Origin: Cheiracanthium punctorium
Taxonomy: Eukaryota > Arthropoda > Arachnida > Araneae > Cheiracanthiidae
Assembly (NCBI GenBank): GCA_038373885.1
Contig: JAWZYV010012529.1
Coordinates: 89,022 to 153,021, forward strand
Reading direction: 5' to 3'
DNA: 64,000 nucleotides
Shown: piece after piece, positions 10,761-22,179 of the stretch
Position numbering within the stretch: the stretch's first letter is position 1
How the letters are laid out: every line of letters begins with the position of its first letter
Notes under the pieces: generated by a model
What the model saw: only the letters and a program-made list of their open reading frames with translations
Database searches by the model: none
Told to the model about the DNA's origin: nothing
Program-made: the position numbers and the translations under genes

Positions 10761-10914
10761 CCCTTTATATTTGCCGAAAAGTGTTCGCATAAAAAAATGA
10801 AATAAAGAAAAGAAAGGATGAAAATCTTAAAAAAAAAAAAAAAAATCATAAATCGGGTTTAAAATCTTGGAAGATGGAAAAAACCATAAGAAAAGATTTT
10901 TTTAATTTGGTCTA

Positions 10915-12084
10915 CAGTATGTAACAAAACTATAAGACCATCTGTAACTTTACATCGCAAAAAAGTCCAAACGATAATAATGTAAAAGAAAATAGAATTT
11001 TATTTGTTTGTTTTTATGAGGAAATTCACAATGCTGCGTGGAAGAGAATTATCTGAACTAGAAGTTCGAAAAATTTGGTTTTATAAGGGCTCTGGAAAAT
11101 CGGAACATGAAATAAGTAAGATACTTAAACGTTCTAAAACTGCTATTCATAATGTTTTAAGTAAAAGAGATTTTTATGGAAAATATAAAAGATCTGACAG
11201 AAAGAATAAAGTATCAGCTTGCGATAAGAGACAAATTTTCAAGCTTGCAACGAAACAGAACTTGTCTACTCGTAAAATAACACAGCAGACAAATAAAACT
11301 ATTTCACACATGACAGTCTGGTACACTTTACGGTCAAATTCAAATGTTGCTCTTAGGAAATTAAAAAGAAAGCCAAGACTGTTAAAGCATCATGAAGAAC
11401 AAAGGCTGAAGTGGGCAAAGAAAGTCATGACATGGGATGCTATTTGGAAAAATATTATTTTTTCCGACGAAAAAAAAATTTAATTTGGATGGCCCGGACG
11501 GTAATATTTACTATTGGCAGGATTTACGAACGGAACCTCGGGATTTCTTCAGTAGGCAGATGGGTGGTGGCTCTGTGATGGTGTGGGGAGCTTTTTCATA
11601 TGATGGGAAATGTGATCTGCAGCGAGTTTCTGGAAATATGGACTCCATTTGTTATCAACAACTGCTTTACCAACAGCATATACCTTTTGGCCCATTTTTA
11701 GGAGGACCAAACTGGAAATTTCAGCAAGACAATGCGCCATGCCATGTGTCTAAATCAACTAAAAACTGGTTTCAAAAAGAAAGAATCGAGGTCTTAAACT
11801 GGCCAAGCCGTAGTCCAGACCTGAATCCCACCGAGAACTTGTGGGGCCATTTGGCTCGTCAAGTGTATGCAAATAACCGTCAGTATGATTCTGTGTATGA
11901 ATTGGAACTAGGTATCGTGGATGAATGGGACAAAATTCCCAAATTTTTGTTCGAAATCCTAATAAATTCTATGAAAAATAGAGTATTTGAAGTTATTCAG
12001 AAAAATGGTGGTTCAACAATATTTGAGTTTTATTAAAAAAATTTTTTTAACTAGTGGTCTTATAATTTTGTTACAGTTTTTTGA
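10915..12084 (+). mobile_element. Tc1/mariner-type transposon, nearly full length
   Basis: A TA precedes CAGTATGTAACAAAACTATA, and the inverse of GTAACAAAATTATAAGACC is found near 12056-12075. These ends bracket one transposase frame with a single frameshift. The right terminus is slightly degenerate, so the exact end (12076-12084) and the right TA are not certain. At about 1.17 kb it is close to the usual size for Tc1-like elements. Confidence 0.85.
11004..12036 (+). pseudogene. Tc1-like DD34E transposase, one frameshift
   Basis: This enzyme would cut and paste its own element at TA sites. The N-terminal part (11031-11300) has a helix-turn-helix signature, with an ISKILKRSKTAIHNVL-type recognition helix. 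The catalytic triad is visible as FSDEKK, QQDNAPCH and NPTENLWG, with 34 residues between the second Asp and the Glu (DD34E). GGGSVMVWGAF, a strong Tc1 motif, lies between. The frame breaks in the run of nine A bases at 11470-11478, immediately after the first catalytic Asp; the family needs one A fewer. The combined length of about 340 residues equals a normal Tc1 transposase. The likely start is the Met at 11031, with 11004 as the alternative. Confidence 0.9.
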
Positions 12085-12271
12085 TTGGAAATTTTTTTAA
12101 TTTTTGATAAAATAATCAGTATATTTAAATATCTCTTAAAAATAATATACATATATTTTATATTTCATTTATTAACATCAACATAATTTAATTTTTTAAA
12201 AATTATACTATTTATAGTAAAAATCACAAAATCCTGAACCTCAAATTTCTCAAGGAGAACTTTCAAATGTA
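12085..12271. other. AT-rich spacer
   Basis: A short AT-rich stretch separates the Tc1-like element from the next inverted-repeat element. Nothing is recognised. Confidence 0.4.
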
Positions 12272-12786
12272 CTGCTGCGGAAGAAAAAAAAAGGCCCACT
12301 TGCTCTTTATTTGGCCATTATTCGTCGGACTGCAAACTAATATATACCATTCGTTTTCAAATAACGTATACTTTAATTTTCTAGTAATTTAAATTGCATA
12401 AGGGGCCGTCTTCATATTTAATTCTGCATCAACTTCGTTTTTTTTTTAGCAACATACTACTTTGACTTTATTAAACGAAAGAAAAAGTTCAAATTACCCT
12501 AAATGTAAATTTTCACCAATTTTCTCCGATAATTTCCGAAGATATTGCGATTCATTTTTTGCGCGATTTTAAGGGACTTTCTGCAAATTGAGAAACGCTA
12601 TTTGTAGGTTCCGAACTTTTCGCAATTCATTAATTTCGCTCGCGATAGTTAAAAGAAATAAATATTATTTTCACGTAAAATACTGTTTCTAATCTTAAAG
12701 TTTTTTGTACTGAGAATGTCAGCTGTAGAATTTAGAATATTTAGTCAGTGGTTCAAATGACCCGTGAGTTCATAACCACTTGGTTC

Positions 12787-12933
12787 CATTGGCGTATGCA
12801 AGGGGAGGGTCAAACATTTTTTAACAAAATGTCCATGAATTTTTAATTTTTAGCTTAAATATTATGCATTTTAACACAAAGTTATATCTATACCCCCCCC
12901 CTCCCCCTTGAAGGAAGCCTGCATACGCCACTG
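12787..12933. mobile_element. hAT-like MITE, CAGTGGCGTATGCA terminus (nested)
   Basis: The left end CATTGGCGTATGCA matches the inverted right end CAGTGGCGTATGCA. Flanking octamers CTTGGTTC (12779-12786) and CTTAGTTC (12934-12941) match at seven of eight. A G-rich stretch follows the left end and a C-rich one precedes the right end, as in the 176, 24580, 34082 and 59885 elements. Confidence 0.78.
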
Positions 12934-13366
12934 CTTAGTTCGTACACATGATTTAAACGAAAAATGCAAAACGACTGCTCACGATTTTGAAAATCTTTCT
13001 AATTTTGAAATTGTTATTGAGTATTTCTCTTGAAGGTTCTCTTAGACAGGTGAAATGTTGCCAGGAGTGAGAGGCTGTTCTCTGCTCTTCTGACTATAAT
13101 CATGATTGTTACTCAGTTACCATCGAACTTGAAGAATGGTTTCCTGATTGATAATTTATTTGTTTGAATTTCATGTAAAAAATCGCAATTACTTTTTTGC
13201 CGACCCAATATTATCACTGTGTTTGTTATTTCACATTCTTCATTTAATATTATCGTCTGCAATGTGCAATATTCTTATGACTTTTGGCGGTATTTTAATT
13301 TATAGTCAGATGAAAATATAGACAGAAAAACGTGATTTTGGATGTTTGTTGAATGTTTGATAAAGT

Positions 13367-13729
13367 ATGGGGAAGTCCAAAGACCTGATGTTTCCAATAT
13401 TAAAAAAAGGTCACATTCATGCCTGGAATGTTGAGGATGTTAGTTTTTCAGGAACAGGACGTTGTATTGGAAGACATACATCTACTGCATCTAATTCTTA
13501 TTCATGGATATTATACATTTATTTGGTGGGATATGGTAGCGGACGCAACAATAGACGCCTTATGGAATCCCATCAAAATATAAAAACCTCTAATTTATTT
13601 GCTTCAAAATTTGATATATTTTTAATACCGCTATCTTTTACTGTTTTTGCAAAAAGAAATCTAATTTACGTTTATTTTAAGCAATTTTCAAAAAATTGTC
13701 ACTTAATAAATTTATGTATGGTCCCTTAA
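13367..13729 (+). CDS. Hypothetical 120-residue open frame inside an inverted-repeat element
   Basis: The translation is rich in Ile, Phe and Asn. It has a MGKSKD start and a hydrophobic SWILYIYLVG segment, but no catalytic or binding motif I recognise. It lies between the long inverted termini of the 12272-14327 element, so it may be a relic of a transposase or a chance frame. No splice sites or promoter are evident. Confidence 0.15.
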   Translation: MGKSKDLMFPILKKGHIHAWNVEDVSFSGTGRCIGRHTSTASNSYSWILYIYLVGYGSGRNNRRLMESHQNIKTSNLFASKFDIFLIPLSFTVFAKRNLIYVYFKQFSKNCHLINLCMVP

Positions 13730-14327
13730 CTCAGGAAAATAACGCATTTTATTTAATATAAATTAAACTACTGAACGTAAAAAATTGAAATTTTGCACAG
13801 CCATGCAAAATCACTTTTTGCCTCTATTTCCATAAAAATTTGGCTATGTTGCTATTTATAATTTTTTTGAATATTAATTTAATAATTCATAATTCATACT
13901 AATATTTTATTAAAAATTATAATAATAGTAAATTATGTTTGGGTCGTTTAGTTCTAATAGTACGAATAAAAGTCAGCTTCTTTTTATCAATATTATATGA
14001 GATATGAATTAAAGTATGAAAAAAAATTTTAACTTAGGGGGAGGGGGATTTTGGGTGCTCATAACTCTAATTTTCAGTCCAAATTTATTGGAAATTGGTA
14101 TCCGGGGTTAAAATGAGCTAAATTTTTGAAATACGAAATGAAATCTAAGGATTGCTATTGGAAAAAAAAAAGTTGATGCGAATTTTAATATGGAGACGGC
14201 CCCTTATACATTTTTTATGTATAGCAACTTAAAGTGTATGTCAATCGTAAACGATTGGTATATGTAACTTTTCTGTATGACGAACGACGGCTGAATAAAG
14301 TGGGCTTTTTTTTTCCGCAGCTGTACC

Positions 14328-15660
14328 AAGGGGATATGAGTACTACATAGCATAAAGTCTTTTTCCACTGCTTTTAATCCATCTGTATGTGATATGACGG
14401 ACGTCGGTGTCAGCCATTGTCGGGAATTTTGCATTTTTAAAACTTTTATTTTTTTTAAAAATAAAATACGGCTGGTTTGCGGAGATCCGGCTAAACGGAG
14501 ACCGGTTAAGTGGGAGTCTATACTGTATTTAAAAATCGTAGTTATGGATATCAAATTACACTCTTTTATTTACTCTTAATTTTAGTTCTATTATATTTTG
14601 ATATGACGTTAAAACAGCAAAGAAAACAAAAAATATCTTATTCCATAACCATGCGTTACATTACCAACTAGCCAACGAGCTATGAAGCTGTACAAGTCTA
14701 TACTAAAGCTAATAAATTGAATACATATTTTACCTCTGACGTTCGCTTCAGCTGTGGTTGTTAATCAATATTTGACAACATTTCTACACGCTTAACTCAA
14801 ACGAGCGAATTTTCGCTCCTTTCCTTACTTGAAAATGCATTACTCCTTTAGGAGTGTTTTTCGATCACTCAGTGCAGCCAAATATTCAGAGCAAAAAATT
14901 ATCAGTATTTTGGTAAACAGGAAGCGTTACGTGGATTTTTCGGAAAAAGTACTTAAAGAGAATTTTTGCATTGATACTGTGGGTTTCGATGTAAAAAGGT
15001 CGAAACCGACAATTTTTCCTTTCACTCCCTCTATGATCGTATTTTTTCGCTCCTTTGAATTAAGTGTGTAGTTCCAATTCCGCACATAATTTCATTTTCT
15101 AAAGGTATATGACGAGAACTTCAAATTAATCTCGAAGGTGATTCGATCCGAAAACAAAACTGTTCATGAAACATGTACAGTTATTTACATCAGAAGTAAG
15201 CCAATTCAGAAAAACATGGAAAGAGCCTGGTTGATTCCGTCTAAACTTACCCAACAGGACAATTTCAATTCCAGCATGAAAAAGATCCTTGTAACATTTA
15301 GTGGGAAGAAGGAGTCGGTGCTTGTGTAAATGTCACTTCTTCATGGGTGGAAATGTTGTTAAGTTTCGAAAAGACCAGGTATTTTTTAAACTTTAATTTA
15401 GGCTAGAAAGAATTTTCAGGTTTATCAGGAGTATATAAATATTTAAAGTATCATATCAGTGATTTATCAAAGAATATTCTGTTCCAGTTATTTAAGGCAA
15501 GGGATCTGTCGGCAGTTCAATTTGAAAAGGAATAAGTGCTAGGAAACATCACACTCAAAGTTTTTGAATGCCTTCTATCTGCAAGTATATTTTTTCTGCC
15601 AGTGTTTTGTTATATGTTGCAAAGCAAAGTTTTTATCTCTTATGCTCTGCTGTTACCTCG
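14328..15660. other. Mostly unique sequence with one Tigger-like terminus
   Basis: GTTAAGTGGGAGTCTATACTG followed by TA (about 14505-14527) is a Tigger-type right end related to the left end at 10603. Two short frames at 14829-15071 and 15138-15329 have no recognised domain and no intron signals. Nothing else is supported. Confidence 0.35.
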
Positions 15661-15661
15661 G

Positions 15662-15733
15662 AAAAAAAAAAAAAAAAAAAAAAAAAAAAACGAAAAAAAT
15701 TCATATCCGTAACATTGAGGGGGGGGGGGGGGG
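15662..15733. repeat. A run of 29 and G run of 15
   Basis: An A homopolymer (15662-15690) is followed by an interrupted A-rich stretch and a G homopolymer at 15719-15733. The sequence to about 15845, ending GGGCAATTGCCCCC and TTGCCCTTAG, resembles the G/C-rich interior of the window's hAT-like MITEs, but no matching termini were found. Confidence 0.7.
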
Positions 15734-15845
15734 CAAAATGTTTCCTATTGTAGAAAATACAGTTTTCAAACAGGAGATATCTGACTTTTCTCGAATTTTA
15801 AGGAGGGCAATTGCCCCCTCTTGCCCTTAGTAAGCTAAGCCTATG

Positions 15846-18800
15846 TCCGTAAGTATTTCATTTTACTTTTTAATTAATTTATTGTGTGAGGGCACCCTCT
15901 TCAGCCGGGGCCCAACTGCACTGCGGTGGTTACTGGGGCTTACGGTATGCCTTTGGAGAAAGAGTTTCTTTTTTATCACCCGAACAGCTCTGTATATCTT
16001 CTTCTTCTTCTTGTTATTATTTTTATTTTTATCATTATATTATTATTTTAATTTTGAAAATTTGAATTTGCAATTATTTATTTTTTAATTAAGTGGATGA
16101 ATTTCAGATATATTATTTCAAGTATAATGGCAAATAACTATCTTAAACAAAACAATAAAAATCTTTATTGAATGGAATTCACGTTTTATTGAATGGAATG
16201 GCAATCAAAGCATCCAACTTTAAGTAGAGCGACTAAGTAGAAAGACTGTAAGTAGTCATTAAGAAGACTCATTATTAGTAAAAATATGAAAGCTGATACC
16301 TTGCTAAAGCGAATACTGGCGCTTCCCAAAATAATTTGATTGAAACAGTTTTAATACTCCTACGGATTGAGTATACAGTACTAGAAGTTGATTGTTTGAT
16401 GCTATTTAGTTCCTTTGGAATGACAATTTAACCTTCGTTTTAAAATGCCATCTTCCACTAAAACAAATTGATAGCACTTTGTTCAGAAATAAATCCGCAT
16501 GATGCCTTTAAGCCTTGCCTTGAGCTTGAACGGATGCCTTTAAAATTGTTATATAAAAATTCCGAACTTTTATTTATTAACCTTTAACAACTTCCACTGT
16601 CAATGCACTTACAATTTAAAGCATAAAAACATGCTCCTGTTTTCGAAAAAGTACAATCTCTCGCAGTAACCAGAGACTATATAACATGAAGAATATATAT
16701 TTCTATCAAAACGATTCGATTTTTGTTGCCATAGTTCCACACCAGGCCCGCTGTACATATAGATGGGAGTCATATTATTACCACATTTGATGGATCAGAT
16801 CTGCCACGGAGGGGGGGGGGATATACTACAAATTCAACTTAGCCCCCCCCTTTCCCCGTTTTGTGTCACATAACGCCCTTCCAGAGAAGAATGGTTGACA
16901 TTATGAGATGCAGAGCAGAGAATCCGGTCTCCCCCAGTTTTTTCTTCTCAAGCGAACAAGCCCGATTGTATAAGGTGATGTAATGTTTCCACTGAAGTGA
17001 AAAATTGACGTATGTATCTATCTATATATAAGGACCTTAAATATATAGGCGCTCATTCTATGTGTTATTTTTTATTTTATTTTATTTCGCATTTAGTTTA
17101 TGTATGGGGGGGATGATTTATTTCTTTTGTGGGGGTGAGGTTGGGGTGTGTGTAAGGGGGGGGAGGAATCGGAAAAAAATTCGAATCTTGTTTTCAGACA
17201 TGCAAATTCCTTTTGTCGCACATTGATGGGTTTTGGCTGGAGCACTCAAAAATATGATTTCATTCGAGGAAAATGGTTGCTTTTTTTTTAAGAAAAAAAG
17301 TTTCTGAATTGTTTGTGCTCTGGTGATTTTTGGGGAATAGGATCCGCTAATGTGCACCATGTGAAAGCGTTTCTTTTAAAAAATACAATATAGACTCACA
17401 GTTTGAAACAAAAATTAATCTTCTTTTTATTAAAACTATTCTGAAAATTTTAAAAATAATAATGATGATGATGATAGTAATATTTGCACTTTAAATAAGC
17501 ATGTATATAATTTAGTGTAAATTAAGTACCCTTAATTCACCATAATGCATTTTATAAATGCTTAGGGGCAATTCTAATTATATAATTACTGCATGCAATT
17601 CTAATCTACGTCTGACTGAATTCATATACTTATGATAAGTAAGAATGCCACTAAGTTTAAATGGGTTTTAGATGTATTAGCAAGCTGATGCAAATTAACC
17701 CAGCATGATTCACCCATCATGTATTTCATATTTTTTACACGCTTTTTATACACAGGGTGTCCCCAAAAGTTTAAATTGCGTATGTAAATCAGGCCACTGG
17801 CACGCAACCTGTATAGATTTTGATGAGTATAGGACTTATAGATTTTATACGGGCTACAAAAAAGAATTATTATGCCTATAAATACGAATCAGTTAAACTG
17901 CGCTAATGTCATTCAGTTGCGTTCCAATTATTTAAGCGTATTATACATTACTGTCTTACATAAGGCATGGATTTGGGTGAGTACAGGATTTAAAGGTTCT
18001 TAACAAGATCACAAAAATGTATTCTTATGCATTGTGGCCAAAAAACTAAAATTATTTGAAGTACCCTCACATCTGAACCCTGTATTAAATTGAGTTGAAA
18101 TTTGGCAGACAAAATGTATCTGGAAGATATTATTTAAGTTCGTATTTGCATTATATGAAAGACAAGTGTTTGACATGTGTTTTATGATTTTTTTAGGTGA
18201 TAAAATATTTGTAATTTCGAAAAGACCTCCAAACATTCGCATAGTTGATCTGTATTTGTTTAAATAATACCAAACTATTTCTATTTTTTAAATATATTTA
18301 ATATGTAATATAAATAGACCAATTCGCGAGTAAATATTCAAACACCATATTTTAATTTTCACTTATGTTGCTCGATAAATTATTCCCCGACTAAAAAAAA
18401 ATTTAAACTCTTCGTATCTATCAAATGTTCAGAAAGTCGAGTGGAGTCACTCCAGGTTTTTCAGTCTAATTATTCCGTTGTACTCAACTCATTTATCGTT
18501 TCAACAACAATAAAATTTAATTTAAGAAAAGATAAAATAAAAATTTTATGAAAACTTTTTTTTTCAGTACGGGAACAAATAATTTAGCGATCTGGTTGTT
18601 AAAGAAACAAAATACGGTCAGAAACAGAGAGAGGATGAGAGAGAGACAAACGGAATTTTGATTCTCTCGCTGAATTATTTAAGTAGAGAAATGCGTTTTT
18701 CAAGCTGTCGTTTGAAAGTTACTGCAACAAATTGAAAAATTTCAAACCCAACTAACTAAGCAACAATCCGACTAAAAATGAAAAAATGTCATGTTTGGCT

Positions 18801-20388
18801 TCCCGCAGATCACAAAAGTAAATCCTTCACTTATAAATTTAAGACTGAGGAAAAAATTTACAAATAAATAAGTAAATAAAAATAAAATATACACGCAAAA
18901 AATCAGCTAATAATAATAATAATAATTGAGCAACAATTCGAATGCATTAATAACGAATACATTAACCCTATTCAGTGTAAGCACTTTTATTATATTTTCT
19001 CGTTTTTCCTGATGACTGGAGTAATAGTTAAATTTCTGATATCAATTTAATGAAACATGGATAACCTTTCTGTAAATTCATTAAAATAAAGTTTTTTGAA
19101 ATATGTATGGCACTTTATCTCATGTCATCATTTTCTGCATATATTTTATTATTATCTGGTAAATTGGTAAATACGCATAGAAAAATTGACTACTGCTTCT
19201 GAATTTTGTAATGTGCAGCATAAATAGGTGACTAGAACGTCTAGCCACTGCCTGCGAAAGGGATAATATAACATCCCCCTCCACACACACACACAAAAAA
19301 AAAAAAAAAAACATATCTCGTGTTTACATATTCAGATTGTACGGGGAGGCAAGGGGGAAGCTGCCCCTCACTTCCATAAGTAAAGAGACCTTGACCCCCC
19401 CCCCCCGTTTTCGAGGTTCAAAAGTAACGATATCTGGGAAAATGATAGGAGGAAACACAATACACAAACCGAGAGAAGAAAAAGATCCCCCCCTCTGGAG
19501 GTCATTTAATCAATAATTACGTTAAATTACAGTAATATAGCCTAATTTTACAAAAAATAAAATGAAACAGCTTTAGCCCCCAAGCACATCTTTGACCCCC
19601 CCCCCTTTTTTATGCACCAGCAGCCTATGCGTTTAAAATATAAAATAATTAAGACTTTGTAAAATAACGTGCATAAAAACACGTGTATATTTTGAAAAGT
19701 ACTTCTATGTGGGTTTTTTTTTTCAAACTTTTAATTATTTTACATTTATAATGTATCTAAAGTCAAGGGTATATAAGTGTTGAAGCGGTAAGAATACGCG
19801 CGTATCGAACATAAATATGCAGCTAAGTTTTTCGCTTTATGAATTATTATTTGCACCCATCACCCCCACTTTTTTTTTTTTTGAACTCGTAAGCTCGACA
19901 CACTTTTAAATTATGTGCGTAATTTGTAATATCTATGTGCCCAACGATCCACGTCCCGGGCGAAATAAAGTAACTCACACCGTTGAGTATATATTAGTAA
20001 TACCCAGAAAGATATGTTCTGCGAAATTCCATTTCTACAGGGTCATGGACACGCTGACTTTCTTAACCCTGGTCCCGCTCCAACATTCTGCATTTGATTA
20101 TTCCAATAAAGAACTGGGATATTTGGGGGGTGATTTAATAATCCATCATAAGTGCGAGCAGCGTGGTTTGTAACACACTGTCCCGGGGGATAAAAATATC
20201 AATTCCCCGCTTGGCTGAAACTGGGAGGCTTGAAAAAGTTCTGAAGAATGGAACCACTCCTAAATGGAGGAGTTAACTTCTCATTATATTCTGAATTGGT
20301 TCAGAAGAGAATTTTTTTTAATCTTACAGCTGTTCAATTTTACAGTCGTTATAGTTTGCAGTTTGTGCTCAATTGTTCCTCTTGATGG
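15846..20388. other. Long unique stretch with low-complexity tracts
   Basis: No gene is supported over 4.5 kb. Low-complexity sites include a direct repeat TTATTGAATGGAAT near 16167 and 16186, G runs near 16810 and 17107, a GAT run near 17463, AGAG repeats near 18625, AAT repeats near 18909, and CA plus A runs near 19284-19312. From 19900 to 20290 the sequence is unique and less AT-rich, a candidate conserved block by inference. Confidence 0.35.
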
Positions 20389-20392
20389 TTAA

Positions 20393-20838
20393 CCCTTTGA
20401 GGTGCAACCCTTTTCCGAATGCTGAAAAAAAGGGCATCCGTTGCCATCGCTCGACTTAACTACCAGCAAGATGGTGGACGATCTCTAGATCTGTGGCACG
20501 CGATGAACGCTTCGATCGTCCGCCATCTTGCTGGTAGTTAAGTCGAGTGATGGCAACGGCTGCCCTTTTTTCAGCATTGGGCAATCTATCCAGTTGTTCT
20601 CGCATTCTTCCCTTTTTCAGCAGATGTCAGTGCTGTTAAAAATAATCGTGACCATTTTTTGACGGGAAATGACGCGCTAAAAAGTAAAGGATTCTCGTGA
20701 AGCTGTGCCACCCGAACTATTTTTTATAGAAATCCAATCTATTCTTCGTGACTGGCAACAGTCAAAACGTGAGAGTTTGGTCTTCCCAGAGCGGGAACAC
20801 TGCGGGTTAAATGAATGGGGGGGGGGGACATTAAAGGG
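20393..20838 (+). mobile_element. piggyBac-like palindromic MITE, copy 3
   Basis: Between TTAA at 20389-20392 and 20839-20842. The left end is CCCTTTGAGGTGCAACCC. The hairpin (about 20419-20580) has lost most of its left inner arm and the inner stem. The right end is abnormal: a 12-bp direct repeat GGGTTAAATGAA occurs at 20804-20815 and 20836-20847, with a G run between. The left-arm YY1-like core reads AAGATGGTGGAC. Confidence 0.78.
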
Positions 20839-20842
20839 TTAA

Positions 20843-21744
20843 ATGAAGTGTCAAAATACAGCTCTTTTTCGTAAAATCAGTGTGATTTTGTTGTTTGGAA
20901 TTATGTATATTGGGTACAAATATGACACAGGACACTGGCTAGTTGGAAAGGGCCAAAACTTGACCCTTTTTGGGAACGATGGATAATCACGAGTCAGCAG
21001 TAAAATCTCACTCACCAGCCGGTTGACTAAGCAAACGAGTAAATTATATGTATGAGTGTAAAAAGTACTTTTACAAAAAAACTTTACTCGTTCATAGGTT
21101 GTAAAAATTGTGAGTGTGGGGATTTTCTTAATTTTATCAAGAATTTTGTGGAACTTTATATCTTCTCAGCGTTTTTACTATAGTAAAGCGCCGTTTATAC
21201 GTTTCTCATTTATACGACTTTCATATTTATACGTTGTTTTCTTGAAGTCAGGATTTATTCCTATTCATTTTAGTGCAAAAATGCTTCGTTTATAAGGCAC
21301 ATAGTATCTACACCACGTAAGGGACACCCCTGGCCAACGGGCCGGATGTGGATCACCAAGTCTTTTGATCCGGCCCGCGAAACAATTCAATTTTCTGTTG
21401 GCAATCCATATAAGTCAAATCAAAATCTCAAATAAATCTCACTTATACGGTCCGCGATTTCGCTAACATCCTAAATTTTGGCCAGCAACTTTCCAAAGGT
21501 TGCCCATACCTGATTTACAAGCTCAGTCGTTTCTCACCTTCCTAAAATTCGAAAAATTTCTGCCTGTCTTTAAGACCGTTTAAGGGTGTAGGGGAATTTG
21601 TTTATTTATCTGGTGCTATATAGCCATGATGTAGAAGGATGTGAAGATGTGACTTCACGTTCCTGTAAAGAAGCAACCGACTAGATTGCAAGCCATACAT
21701 GTTATTTTATTTCTCAGAACACGAGAGGAAAAACAATTAAAAAT
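20843..21744. other. Unique sequence with weak transposon remnants
   Basis: A Tigger-like left end, AGTAAAGCGCCGTTTATACG after a TA, lies at about 21181, with no right end seen. Near 21325-21511 there are CCTGGCCAAC, GGCCGGATGTGG and, at the right, AAAGGTTGCCCATACCTG, like eroded hAT termini. Neither is secure. Confidence 0.3.
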
Positions 21745-21869
21745 TAGAGATGGACGCGAGACGAGACGGGCAATTTTTTGCGAGACGAGAAAAGAAATAT
21801 TTTGCGAGACCAGACAAAGTCTTGTGTCTTGTCTCGCGCGCGATTTCTCGCGAAAATTTCTCGTCTCGT
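21745..21869. mobile_element. hAT-like MITE, TAGGGATGGACGCGAGAC family, copy 3 (degenerate)
   Basis: It starts TAGAGATGGACGCGAGACG and carries the family's GAGACGAGA and GTCTCGCG motifs through about 125 bp. The right terminus decays at TCGTCTCGTATA without the CCATCCCTA end. No clean target duplication was found. Confidence 0.65.
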
Positions 21870-22179
21870 ATAAATTTATGATACCAAGTACTTTTTAATC
21901 AGAATTGCAGTGCTGTATTTGAGGAGGAATGCCATCCTGAGAAGGGAGGATGCACTTCGTCTGAAGCCTCTACCGTTTAACTTGCATCTCCTGTGTTATA
22001 GTTCCTGGTATACTATCAGCACTCTACAATACACACAAACACGTAACATTTAAAATTAGGACAGCACGAGGGATATACAAAACACACAAAGGAGAGGATA
22101 AACAAAGAAAACAGAGAAGAGTAGAAGACAGAAAAATAAGAGAGTAAAAGCGGCACGGTAAGTCCAAAGCCTAACATTA
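21870..22179. other. Unique purine-rich sequence
   Basis: An A/G-rich stretch from about 22060 to 22160 leads to the TA target of the Tigger element. No gene is recognised. Confidence 0.4.

Larger units (their letters stand above)
12272..14327. mobile_element. Unclassified 2.06 kb element with about 160-bp inverted termini
   Basis: The sequence at 12272-12435 is found inverted at 14171-14327. Matching landmarks in order are CTGCGGAA plus an A run, GCCCACTT, ATAAGGGGCCGTCT and GCATCAACTT. The arms have diverged with small indels. A 120-codon open frame (13367-13729, plus strand) lies inside but shows no domain I know. A hAT-like MITE (12787-12933) is nested in it. No target duplication was found. 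Confidence 0.6.

Noticed and set aside
21325..21511. A hAT-like element with CAGGGGTGGCCAAC-type ends
   Set aside because: Only the right end is convincing. The left end does not match it and no 8-bp duplication is seen.
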